Positions 24,409 to 32,599 of a DNA stretch of 64,000 bases are shown here, piece by piece. The position numbers and the translations under genes are program-made. The stretch's first letter is position 1; the number at the start of each line of letters is the position of its first letter. The notes beneath the pieces are model-generated. The model worked only from the letters and a program-made list of their open reading frames with translations. It was not told where the DNA came from and did no database searches. This DNA comes from Bog-532 sp963805255 (GTDB taxonomy: Bacteria; Actinomycetota; Actinomycetes; Streptosporangiales; Streptosporangiaceae), in contig CAWDTK010000004.1 of assembly GCA_963805255.1 (NCBI GenBank), positions 124,001 through 188,000 on the forward strand. Reading direction: 5' to 3'.

Positions 24409-25833
24409 TCACACGTCGTAGTAGAGTTCGAACTCGTGCGGGTGCGGGCGGAGCCGGATCGGGTCAAGCTCCCTGCTGCGCTTGTACTCGATCCACGTCT
24501 CCACCAGGTCCTCGGTGAACACGCCGCCCTCGGTCAGGTAGGCGTGGTCGGCCTCGAGGGTGTCGAGCACCGCCTCCAGCGAGCCCGGCACCTGCGGGAT
24601 GGCCAGCGCCTCGTCCGGCGGCAGCTCGTACAGGTCCTTGTCCACCGGCTCCGGCGGCTCGACCTTGTTCTTGATGCCGTCCAGGCCGGCCATCAGCATG
24701 GCCGGGAAGGCCAGGTACGGGTTGGCCGACGGGTCCGGCACCCGGAACTCGATCCGCTTGGCCTTGGGATTGGTGCCGGTGATCGGGATCCGCACGCACG
24801 CCGAACGGTTCCGCTGCGAGTACACCAGGTTGACGGGGGCCTCGAAGCCGGGGACCAGGCGGTGGTAGGAGTTCACCGTCGGGTTGGTGAAGGCGAGCAG
24901 CGACGGCGCGTGCTTGAGCAGGCCGCCGATGTAGTGCCGGCCCACGTCCGAGAGCCCGGCGTAACCCACCTCGTCGTAGAAGAGCGGGGACCCATCCTTC
25001 CAGATGCTCTGGTGGCAGTGCATGCCCGAGCCGTTGTCCCCGAAGACCGGCTTGGGCATGAACGTCACCGTCTTGCCGTTCTTGTCCGCGATGCTCTTGA
25101 TGATGTACTTGAACAGCATCAGCCGGTCGGCCGTGCTCAGCAGCGCGCCGAAGCGCATGTTGATCTCGGCCTGGCCGGGGCTGCCCACCTCGTGGTGCTG
25201 CATCTCGACCTGGATGCCCGCCTCGATCAGGGCGCGCGTCATCTCCGAGCGGAGGTCGGTGTAGTGGTCGATCGGCGGGACCGGGAAGTAGCCGCCCTTG
25301 TACGGGGGCCGGTGCCCGAGGTTTTTGCCGCCTTCCTCGATTCCGGTGTTCCAGGCGCCCTCGATCGAGTCGATGTAGTAGTACCCGTGATCCGGTGCCG
25401 TCTCGAACCGCGCCGAGTCGAAGATGTAGAACTCCGCCTCCGGGCCGAAGAACGCGGTGTCGCCGATGCCCGTGCTGCGCAGGTACTCCTCGGCCTTACG
25501 GGCGATGTTGCGCGGGTCACGGCTGTAGGGCTCGTGGGTCAGCGGATCGTGCACGAAGAACGTCAGGTTGAGCGTCTTGTACGTCCGGAACGGGTCGAGC
25601 ACGGCGCTGGCCGGATCAGGGATGAGGAGCATGTCCGACTCGTGGATCGCCTGGAAGCCGCGGATCGAGGAACCGTCGAACATCAGGCCGCTGGTGAATA
25701 CGTCCTCGTCGAAGACCTCTACCGGCACGGTGAAATGCTGCATCGTTCCCGGCAGGTCGCAGAACCTGACGTCAATAAACTGAACGTTCTCGTCTGCGAC
25801 GAATCTCAGGACCTCGTCGGCATTCTGAAACAT
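24409..25833 (-). CDS. glnA: Type I glutamine synthetase
   Basis: A 474-residue dodecameric GSI making glutamine from glutamate, ammonia and ATP. Seen: D-G-S-S-I-R-G-F-Q, E-A-E-F-Y-I-F metal ligands, the N-G-S-G-M-H-C-H-Q-S catalytic segment, N-R-S-A-C-V-R-I-P and the adenylylation-type K-D-L-Y-E-L-P-P (Tyr about 399), so GlnE in this window can regulate it. AGGAGGG stands 3 nt before the ATG at 25833. The longer frame upstream has no family match. Synteny with the RDD, DUF4191 and lipA genes supports the housekeeping GlnA. Confidence 0.97.
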   Translation of the reverse strand: MFQNADEVLRFVADENVQFIDVRFCDLPGTMQHFTVPVEVFDEDVFTSGLMFDGSSIRGFQAIHESDMLLIPDPASAVLDPFRTYKTLNLTFFVHDPLTHEPYSRDPRNIARKAEEYLRSTGIGDTAFFGPEAEFYIFDSARFETAPDHGYYYIDSIEGAWNTGIEEGGKNLGHRPPYKGGYFPVPPIDHYTDLRSEMTRALIEAGIQVEMQHHEVGSPGQAEINMRFGALLSTADRLMLFKYIIKSIADKNGKTVTFMPKPVFGDNGSGMHCHQSIWKDGSPLFYDEVGYAGLSDVGRHYIGGLLKHAPSLLAFTNPTVNSYHRLVPGFEAPVNLVYSQRNRSACVRIPITGTNPKAKRIEFRVPDPSANPYLAFPAMLMAGLDGIKNKVEPPEPVDKDLYELPPDEALAIPQVPGSLEAVLDTLEADHAYLTEGGVFTEDLVETWIEYKRSRELDPIRLRPHPHEFELYYDV

Positions 25834-26027
25834 TAACCCTCCTGACGGGGCATGCATATCAGTATTCATCGGCATTGATCGGCACGCTCTACACGGACGC
25901 GCCTTGGACGCTAGCCGCTGGCAATTTCCGGTCCGTGTCCCTTGTGTTTCGCACATGTTACGCATGCGGAAGCGGCCGTGTTCAGCGGGGTGTGCGGCCA
26001 CGCCCGTGCGGGGGATACCGTGGTGGG

Positions 26028-26474
26028 ATGGCCGATGAACAGTGGGCCGGCTCCGCCCCGGCCGCGGGGCCCCAGGCGGCGGGCGGGCGCGTGGTTTCGA
26101 GCTATCCGGGCGAAAAGTTCGGCCTGCCCGAAATCGGCCCCCGCTCGGTGGCCGGAATGGGGCGCCGGTTCGCCGCCCTGTTCATCGACTGGGTCCTGTG
26201 CGCGCTTATCGCGACCGCGCTGCTGCATTCGCGGTACTGGGCGCTGGCCGTCTTCGGCGCGGAAACCTACATCCTGACCGCGCTGACCGGTACCACCATC
26301 GGCAAGCGGCTGCTCGGCATGCGGGTCGCCCGGCTGGACGGCTGCCCCGTCGGCCTCGGCTGGGGCCTGGTGCGCACGCTGCTCCTGCTGGCCGTGGTGC
26401 CCCCGCTCGTCACTGACCGGGACCGGCGCGGACTGCACGACAAGGCGGCCAACACCATCGTCGTGCGGATGTGA
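26028..26474 (+). CDS. RDD family membrane protein
   Basis: A 148-residue protein with the RDD core: M-G-R-R-F-A-A-L-F-I-D-W-V-L opening helix (Arg-Asp), a second span around T-Y-I-L-T-A-L-T-G-T-T-I-G-K-R-L-L-G, and a third span LLLLAVVPPLV followed by D-R-D-R-R-G-L-H-D-K. These proteins are predicted transporters or membrane partners of unknown role. This gene sits between glnA and DUF4191 in related genomes. TACCGT precedes the ATG by 6 nt, suggesting a leaderless start. Confidence 0.9.
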   Translation: MADEQWAGSAPAAGPQAAGGRVVSSYPGEKFGLPEIGPRSVAGMGRRFAALFIDWVLCALIATALLHSRYWALAVFGAETYILTALTGTTIGKRLLGMRVARLDGCPVGLGWGLVRTLLLLAVVPPLVTDRDRRGLHDKAANTIVVRM

Positions 26475-26590
26475 GCCGGCTGTACGGGGCGCATGCCCAC
26501 AATGGTGGGCCGCTGTCGACGCGATGGGGGGCAGCTTCACGATGGCCTGCGCCACGGTGGCTGTCACCGCCTTCGTGCGCGCAGCCGCCG

Positions 26591-27283
26591 TCAGCGCCCG
26601 CGCGGGCGCGGCATCTTGGGCTGGCGGCCGCGTGACGGCATCGGGCCCTTCGGCGCCTGCAGCGACTGGGGCAGGGCCTTCAGCCGGAAGTTGAGGTCGG
26701 CGACCTCGGTGCCCTTGAGGTCACGTGGCAGCTTCATGATCTTGCGCTGGAGCTGGCGGAGCGGCACCTGGCCGGGCCCGTCCCCGACCTGGTAGTCATG
26801 GATCGGGACGTCGAAGGCGACCCGGGCGACACGCTTTTTCTCGGCGGCGAGCAGGCCGGGCAGCCGTGTCGGGGAGCCCTCGCCGACCAGGACGACGCCG
26901 GGCCGGCCGACCGCGCGGTGCACCACATCCATGTTCCGGTTCGCGGCGATCGCCGGGGTGACCGTCCAGTTCCCGCGCAGGCTCTGCAGCACCGCCGCGG
27001 CCGCCCCCGGCTGCCCCTCGATCGCCGAGTACTGCGCCGTCTGCGCGAACCGGCCGAACAGGAACACCGCGACCAGGATGCCAAGCAGGACGCCCAGCGG
27101 GATGAGGAACACGAGCCCGGTGAGCAGGCCCACGACGACGAACACGGCCAGCACCCCCAGGCTGCTGCCGATGATGATCGGCAGCGCCCTCGGGTTGGCC
27201 TTGTGCACGAGCCCGGCCACCATGCGAATCTGCTGGATACGCCCGGGCGTAGCCTCGTCGTCCGCGTTCTTCTGCTTCGCCAT
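26591..27283 (-). CDS. DUF4191 membrane protein
   Basis: A 230-residue protein with an N-terminal charged segment, a two-span hairpin (residues about 35-80: ALPIIIGSSLGVLAVFVVVG, LVFLIPLGVLLGILVAVFLF), then a soluble part with F-G-R-F-A-Q-T-A-Q-Y and V-V-L-V-G-E-G-S-P-T-R-L. This is the DUF4191 family, strictly actinobacterial and linked to lipA. Its function is unknown; the context suggests lipoate metabolism or envelope work. Confidence 0.9.
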   Translation of the reverse strand: MAKQKNADDEATPGRIQQIRMVAGLVHKANPRALPIIIGSSLGVLAVFVVVGLLTGLVFLIPLGVLLGILVAVFLFGRFAQTAQYSAIEGQPGAAAAVLQSLRGNWTVTPAIAANRNMDVVHRAVGRPGVVLVGEGSPTRLPGLLAAEKKRVARVAFDVPIHDYQVGDGPGQVPLRQLQRKIMKLPRDLKGTEVADLNFRLKALPQSLQAPKGPMPSRGRQPKMPRPRGR

Positions 27284-27454
27284 GCACGGCAGGATATGGG
27301 TTTCTGAGGCTTAGTGGAAAACCGCCTTAACACCAGCCTGAGGTGGTTACGGCGGGGCGCTCGTACCGGCCCAGCGACCCCGGGCCGTCAGGCCCGCGTG
27401 AGCGGCCGGTGTTACGGCGAGTACCGCAGCGAGGCGCGAAGCGCACCGGGGGGT

Positions 27455-27474
27455 CCGGGGGGTCGCCCCCCCGG
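27455..27474 (-). terminator. lipA: Hairpin terminator after lipA
   Basis: CCGGGGGG (27455-27462) pairs with CCCCCCGG (27467-27474) around TCGC. It starts immediately after the lipA stop codon. Confidence 0.65.
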
Positions 27475-27475
27475 G

Positions 27476-28405
27476 CTAACACCGCCCCCGGGCAGACACC
27501 GCTTGGCGGTAGAGCCTCCCGGCGCGGTAGGAGGAGCGCACCAGGGGGCCGGACATCACGCCGGCGAAGCCCATTGCCAGGGCCTCCTCGCGCAGCTCCA
27601 CGAACTCCTCGGGCTTGACCCAGCGCTCGACCGGGTGGTGGCGCGGCGTCGGCCGCAGGTACTGCGTGATCGTCAGCAGGTCACACCCGGCCGCGTGCAG
27701 GTCGGCCAGGGCCGCGCTGATCTCGTGGCGCTCCTCGCCCATCCCCAGGATCAGGTTGGACTTGGTCACCAGCCCGGCCGCGCGGGCCTGGGTCAGCACG
27801 GTCAGCGACCGCACGTAGCGGAACCCGGGCCGGATCCGGCGGAAGATCCGCGGCACGGTCTCGATGTTGTGCGCGAGCACCTCGGGCCGCGCGCTGAACA
27901 CCTCGGCCAGCCGGTCCGGCTCGGCGTTGAAGTCGGGGATGAGCAGCTCGACGCCGCAGCCCGGCACGGCCGCGTGGATTTCCCGGGCCGTCTGCGCGTA
28001 CAGCCACGCCCCTCCGTCCGGCAGGTCATCCCGGGCGACACCGGTGACCGTCGCGTAGGCGAGCCCCATCGCCGCCACCGACCCGGCGACCCGGCGCGGC
28101 TCGTCGGTGTCCAGCGGCTGGGGCCGGCCCGTGTCGATCTGGCAGAAGTCACAGCGCCGGGTGCACTGGTCCCCGCCGATGAGGAACGTCGCCTCGCGGT
28201 CTTCCCAGCACTCGAAGATGTTCGGGCAGCCGGCCTCCTCGCACACCGTGTGCAGGCCCTCGCGGCGCACCAGGTTCTTCAGCTCCGTGTATGCGGGGCC
28301 GGTCCGCATCCGCGTCTTGATCCACGAAGGCTTCTTCTCGATCGGGACCTGGCTGTTGCGGGCCTCGATCCGCAGCATCCGCCGCCCCTCAGGTGCGACT
28401 ACCAC
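27476..28405 (-). CDS. lipA: Lipoyl synthase
   Basis: A 309-residue radical-SAM enzyme that inserts two sulfurs into protein-bound octanoate. It has the auxiliary cluster C-x4-C-x5-C (C-E-E-A-G-C-P-N-I-F-E-C), the SAM cluster C-T-R-R-C-D-F-C and the C-terminal G-P-L-V-R-S-S-Y serine ligand. The length fits the family. The start at 28405 precedes R-M-L-R-I-E-A-R-N-S, the usual N-terminus; the internal ATG about nine codons on is also possible. In related genomes lipB lies just upstream, but it is absent here. Confidence 0.97.
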   Translation of the reverse strand: MVVAPEGRRMLRIEARNSQVPIEKKPSWIKTRMRTGPAYTELKNLVRREGLHTVCEEAGCPNIFECWEDREATFLIGGDQCTRRCDFCQIDTGRPQPLDTDEPRRVAGSVAAMGLAYATVTGVARDDLPDGGAWLYAQTAREIHAAVPGCGVELLIPDFNAEPDRLAEVFSARPEVLAHNIETVPRIFRRIRPGFRYVRSLTVLTQARAAGLVTKSNLILGMGEERHEISAALADLHAAGCDLLTITQYLRPTPRHHPVERWVKPEEFVELREEALAMGFAGVMSGPLVRSSYRAGRLYRQAVSARGRC

Positions 28406-29104
28406 GCGTTCAGCCTACGTTCCGCCAGCCGCTGCGCCGGCACCCCGGTCACGCGGCGGTGTATGACGTGGGCCCGGTGAAGTACCTCCAGCCCGACGGG
28501 GTGACCCAGGCGAGCACGCTCGGATTGTTCCAGCCGCGACCGGTCGCCCTGCCTCATCAGCATCACCCTGACCTCCGGGCCGCCCTCCAGTTTGCGCTCC
28601 AGGCACCCGTGCTCTGCCGTTATCGTGCCCGGCAGACTGAGATAGCTGGGTGACGAAAAACCGCCAGCGCTTCACCGTTCGGCGTTAGCCTCCGGGATTC
28701 AGCATTGACCCCGCTGACAGGGAAGTGGTGCCTCCTTCGCGGCTTTGAGCTGCGATCTTGTGTCGGCTGGCTGGCTGGTGCCCAGTTTAGGCGCGCACCC
28801 GATGGGTGCGTGGCGTGGCTGCTGGGCGGGGGCTTGAAGGGACGCAGCGGGCTGGCGTGGCGAGACGGCCGTGAGCGTGACCGGTGCAGCGGCGAAGAGC
28901 GCCCCGGTTGTGGAGATTACGCGGTAACCGCACAGTTCATTTCTCAGGCAGGAGCGCTCTTCGTCATGGACGATACGCGGTGGGACCACGGGCTGAGGGT
29001 AACCGGTGAGGGCGAGCCACGGCCCGCCGGAGTGGTCCTGGCCGTACGATGCCGACCGAGGGCGACGGGAGCGCGATCCCGCCGCGAGGTACAGTCGGCC
29101 GATG
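28406..29104. other. 700 bp region without a recognisable gene, where lipB is expected
   Basis: No lipB motif is found in any frame. A minus-strand open frame of about 65 codons ending near 28400 (L-G-H-P-V-G-L-E-V-L-H-R-A-H-V) has no recognised relative. A hairpin CGCACCC-GAT-GGGTGCG is at 28794-28810, and a perfect 9 bp inverted repeat GAAGAGCGC/GCGCTCTTC at 28894-28902 and 28954-28962, which could be the trace of a mobile element end. Confidence 0.4.
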
Positions 29105-29376
29105 AGGAGGGACATGCCGAGGGCCGTCGATCCCACCCAGGAGCATCCGATCACCCGCACAGTGCTACTTGATGCACGATTGCGGCAAGTGAAGGACACC
29201 GGCCGGGTCGAGATCCGCGAGATCAGAATCCTGCCCGGCTACGCGGCCGGCCTTCACGTGCACAACGGTCCTGTGGTCGGGAGCATCCTTGAGGGCTCGG
29301 TGGTCTACCAGGTCGAGGCCAGCCAGCCTCGGTTCTGCAGGCCGGTGACGTGTTCTTCGAGCCCGCCCAGCCCCGC
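29105..29376 (+). pseudogene. Cupin-domain protein remnant, frameshifted and truncated
   Basis: An ATG near 29102-29114 opens a cupin: R-V-E-I-R-E-I-R-I-L-P-G-Y-A-A-G-L-H-V-H-N-G-P-V-V-G carries the metal-binding H-x-H, then G-S-V-V-Y-Q-V-E. The next block L-Q-A-G-D-V-F-F-E-P-A is in a different frame, so there is an indel near 29330. After FFEPA the homology ends and antisense SDR sequence begins. The gene is broken twice. Confidence 0.6.
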
Positions 29377-29541
29377 CAGCTCGGCGACCGCCTCGGAGTT
29401 GCGCTCCTCGCGACGCGACCAGACGGCGACGGACGCGCCGGCCCGGGCGGCGCCGCGGGCGATGCCGAGCCCGATGCCGCTGTTGCCGCCCGTGACGATG
29501 ACGACGCGGCCGGAACCTCCGAACGGGATATCTGGCCGGGC
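29352..29541 (-). pseudogene. Short-chain dehydrogenase/reductase N-terminal remnant
   Basis: The minus strand encodes the first Rossmann unit of an SDR: F-G-G-S-G-R-V-V-I-V-T-G-G-N-S-G-I-G-L-G-I-A-R with the TGxxxGIG cofactor loop, then AVWSRREERNSEAVAELAGL. No start codon is in frame near the expected N-terminus, and homology stops after about 60 residues where the cupin remnant begins. The Y-x-x-x-K active site is absent. Confidence 0.6.
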
Positions 29542-29648
29542 GCCATGGCTGGCCGCCGCTCGCGGCCTACGTGCGTGCCTGGGACCTGCCTTGGGACTGC
29601 ACCGCATTGCGGCGTGCCGCGATGTCGTCCGGGCCGCTGCCTGCCGCC

Positions 29649-31157
29649 TCAAGCCAGGTGCGGACGTGGCGTGTCGCCCGCGCGATCGGCCCGTTCGGCG
29701 GTGGCGGTGATATTCCGGAGCATGCCGCCGAAGACGACGCCGTGGAACGGCGCAATGGACCGCCAGTAGGCATGACCGGCGAGCCCGCGCGGCCGGAAAA
29801 TCGCCCGCTGGCTGTAGGTCGTCAGCCCGTCGTAGTCCTGGCCCACCGACATCTCCAGCCAGGCCAGGCCCGGCAGTTTCATCTCCGCGCGCAGCCGCAG
29901 CAGTTTTCCCCGCTCGATCGCCTCGACCCGCCAGAAATCCAGGGCGTCGCCGGCGAGCAGATGCCGCGGGTCGCCGCGGCCGCGGCGCAGTCCCGGACCG
30001 CCGGCCAGCCGGTCGAGCAGCCCGCGGACGGGCCAGGCGGCCGGGAAGGAGTACCACCCGCTCTCGCCGCCGATGCCCTCGATCACCTGCCACAGCGCCG
30101 CGGGCGAGGCCTGCACCACGCTGTTGCGCGCGTCGACGTACAAGGGTCCGCCGGCCCACGACGGGTCGGTCGGCAGCGGATCGCTGGGCGCGCCTGGGGC
30201 CGCGGCCGACGACCAGCGGGTGGAGACGGCACCCTCGCGGGTGCGCCGCAGTCCCAGGGTGATGGCCTGGCCGAGGGGCAGGAGCCCCTCGGGCGGGTCC
30301 GGGATGTACTCGGCGATGTCGTGCTCGGAGCAGACGACCTCGTTCCGCAGCGACTCGACGAGCGGCATGGCCAGGCTGGCGGGCACCGGCGTCACCAGCC
30401 CGACCCACAGTGACGACAGCCGCGGCGTCAGCAACGGCACCGGCACGATTATCCGCGGCGTGAGCCCGGCCGCCTCGGCGTACCGGCGCATCATTTCCGC
30501 GTAGGTGACCACGTCGGGGCCGCCGATGTCGAAGCGGCGACTGACGTCGGCCGGCAGCGCGGCGCTGCCGGCCAGGTAACGCAGCACATCCCGGACGGCG
30601 ATCGGCTGGATGCGGGTGTCCAGCCATTTGGGGGTGACCATGGCCGGCAGGAGCTCGGTGAGGTAGCGGAGGATCTCGAACGACGCTGATCCGCTGCCGA
30701 TGATCACCGCAGCCTGCAGCGCGGCCGTCGGCACGCCACTGGCCAGCAGGATGTCGCCGACCTCCGCGCGGGAGCGCAGGTGCGGCGACAGTTCCCCGGC
30801 CCGGCCAGAGATGATGCCGCCCAGATAGACGATGCGCTGCACTCCCGCGGCTTTCGCGGCCGCGGCGAAGATCCCCGCCGCGGTGCGGTCGCGCCGTTCG
30901 AACGACGCGTCCGTGCCGAGGGAATGGATGAGATAGTAGGCGACGTCCACGCCCTCCAGGGCGCGCCGCACGGCGCTCTCATCCACCGCGTCGGCGACCG
31001 CGATCTCGACATCGTCCGACCACGGACGCTCGCTGAGCTTCCCCGGATCGCGTGCCATGCACCGGACCGCGTATCCCGCGCTAAGCAGCTCCGGGACGAG
31101 CCGTCCGCCGATGTACCCCGAAGCACCGGTGACCAGGCAGCGCAATGGCGATGACAT
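29649..31157 (-). CDS. SDR-type NAD(P)-binding protein with C-terminal DUF2867 domain
   Basis: A 502-residue two-domain protein. Residues 1-300 are an atypical SDR/NmrA-like fold with V-T-G-A-S-G-Y-I-G-G-R-L and D-V-A-Y-Y-L-I-H-S-L; residues 330-490 are DUF2867 (SRPBCC-like; W-Y-S-F-P-A-A-W, D-F-W-R-V-E-A-I-E-R-G, L-P-G-L-A-W-L-E). This arrangement is common in actinobacteria, where it is annotated as an NAD-dependent epimerase-like protein of unknown substrate. No ribosome binding site is evident. Confidence 0.9.
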   Translation of the reverse strand: MSSPLRCLVTGASGYIGGRLVPELLSAGYAVRCMARDPGKLSERPWSDDVEIAVADAVDESAVRRALEGVDVAYYLIHSLGTDASFERRDRTAAGIFAAAAKAAGVQRIVYLGGIISGRAGELSPHLRSRAEVGDILLASGVPTAALQAAVIIGSGSASFEILRYLTELLPAMVTPKWLDTRIQPIAVRDVLRYLAGSAALPADVSRRFDIGGPDVVTYAEMMRRYAEAAGLTPRIIVPVPLLTPRLSSLWVGLVTPVPASLAMPLVESLRNEVVCSEHDIAEYIPDPPEGLLPLGQAITLGLRRTREGAVSTRWSSAAAPGAPSDPLPTDPSWAGGPLYVDARNSVVQASPAALWQVIEGIGGESGWYSFPAAWPVRGLLDRLAGGPGLRRGRGDPRHLLAGDALDFWRVEAIERGKLLRLRAEMKLPGLAWLEMSVGQDYDGLTTYSQRAIFRPRGLAGHAYWRSIAPFHGVVFGGMLRNITATAERADRAGDTPRPHLA

Positions 31158-31336
31158 GCTGTCAAGTGTTACACGGGCCCGCCGGGGCGATCATGAGCGC
31201 GGGGGCGGCCAGGCCTGCGCCCTCCCGCCCGCGCGTCGAGTCGATCTGGACGTTCCCCGAAGGCTACGAGGTCACAGCCCCGGGCCGCGGGCTGGTACCC
31301 GATCGAGGCCAGCACGCCAGAGAAGCGGCTGCGGTT

Positions 31337-31612
31337 CTATACCCGCCGTCCGGCCGGGCCGAAGCTGCGCAAGGTAGCCATCGGCCCGGTGATGACGATT
31401 TTGTCGTTATAAACCCGGAACGGCGAGACGCTGATCGCGGCCGGGGCTGGCGACACACCGAAGACCACCATCCGCCCGCCATGGCCGAGCGGCCCGACGC
31501 GGTCTCGATCGCCTCCGGCACCCCCGTCGCATCGACCGCGACCTCGAAGCGTGCCCCATCGAGCGCGCCGGCGTCGGTGATGGCCTGGGCAGCGCCCAGC
31601 TTGCGGGGCGAC
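31337..31612 (-). pseudogene. Zinc-type alcohol dehydrogenase remnant, frameshifted
   Basis: In one frame the minus strand reads K-L-G-A-A-Q-A-I-T-D-A then ARFEVAVDATGVPEAIETA, the NAD-binding half of a medium-chain alcohol dehydrogenase. From about 31495 the homology shifts frame: G-G-R-M-V-V-F-G-V-S-P-A and V-S-P-F-R-V-Y-N-D-K-I-V, ending with an early TAG at 31339-31337. Neither the zinc-binding half nor the C-terminus is present. The rest of 31158-31646 shows nothing I can assign. Confidence 0.6.
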
Positions 31613-31646
31613 CTCCAGCCGGGCCGACCGGGCGCGGGGCTGCCTG

Positions 31647-32183
31647 TCAGCTGTTCTTCCTGGCGACCGCCGCGCTCAGGACGGTCGCGAACGCGGTCCA
31701 CGTGATCTCGGGAACTGCCAGCGCGGCAGCGGTCTGATCAACCCGGCGAGCCAGGGATGCATAGTGCGCCATGACAATGCACAGCAGTGCCGAATCTGCG
31801 GTGGCCGCCCACAGGCGGCGGCTGCCGAATGCCAGCGGTACGTAACCGCTGCGGGCGATAACGGCCAGCGCCCACCACGCCAGGACCGCCCGCCGTGACG
31901 GTGCCCCCGGCCCGGCCTCACCGGCGCGCCACACGAGCCATGCTGAGGTCGCCGTGGTCAGGTTCAGCGCCGGCCACACGACCGGGAACACGGCGCTGGG
32001 CGGCGCGAATGCCGGCCGTTCGAACTGCTCGTACTGAGGCCTGGTCCCGCGGCCCTGCGCATACCGGGCCACCCACGCGGACAGGCCCTGCGCTGCGCCG
32101 TAGACCGCGGCGGCGCCTACCCAGGCTGCGACCTGGCGCAGCCGTCCGTCCCGGCCCGGAGCGCACGCGCTGAATTCAGCCAT
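31647..32183 (-). CDS. TspO/MBR family protein
   Basis: A 178-residue five-span membrane protein of the TspO/translocator family (tryptophan-rich sensory protein). The signature F-E-R-P-A-F-A-P-P-S-A-V-F-P-V-V-W-P lies about residues 45-62, followed by hydrophobic spans with the usual Trp residues. TspO binds porphyrins and takes part in stress signalling. The ATG at 32183 was preferred over the longer frame to 32282 because family homology begins just after it and AAAGGCGGG lies upstream. Confidence 0.82.
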   Translation of the reverse strand: MAEFSACAPGRDGRLRQVAAWVGAAAVYGAAQGLSAWVARYAQGRGTRPQYEQFERPAFAPPSAVFPVVWPALNLTTATSAWLVWRAGEAGPGAPSRRAVLAWWALAVIARSGYVPLAFGSRRLWAATADSALLCIVMAHYASLARRVDQTAAALAVPEITWTAFATVLSAAVARKNS

Positions 32184-32271
32184 CACACCCGCCTTTCCCC
32201 GGAGCGCCCCCAGTGACGCACTCTGCCGATCCGAGAGCGTCATACCTCGCACCGACGAGCTGATCCGGGGC

Positions 32272-32450
32272 ATGTACCTCACGCGCGCCTACTTTGAACA
32301 GCTCAAGACGCCCCTGAGACTCCGTGCCGCGGTAAGCGAGGCGCAATCAGGTTCTCCTACGGAACAGTACCCAGGTACCTAGACAACACGACGTTCGCAC
32401 AGCTCGTCGCGGACGGATGGATCGGAGCTCGGGGACCGGCGTCGCTCAGT
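32272..32450 (+). pseudogene. Possible gene remnant of unknown family
   Basis: A short frame starting MYLTRAYFEQLKTPLRLRAA changes frame near a run around GTAAGCGAGGCG and continues as F-S-Y-G-T-V-P-R-Y-L-D-N-T-T-F-A-Q-L-V-A-D-G-W-I-G. Residue use looks protein-like in both halves, but I know no family. It may be a decayed regulator gene. The remainder of 32184-32599 appears empty. Confidence 0.25.
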
Positions 32451-32599
32451 GCCACTCGAACTGAGCCTGTTCTCTGGCAGCGCGATTCGCACGGTCTTGA
32501 CGCCGAGCGGTAGTGGCCCTGTGCTGCACCTACTTACAGCAGCCGGCATCTACGCCATGCGGTCAGCAGTCGGCTCATGTCCCCGGTAAAGTCGGAGGT

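Noticed and set aside
24256..25836. A 526-codon plus-strand frame over glnA
   Set aside because: Antisense shadow of glnA. Only its first few codons (K-A-R-K-K-V-Q-G-L-P) are meaningful, as part of the integrase remnant.
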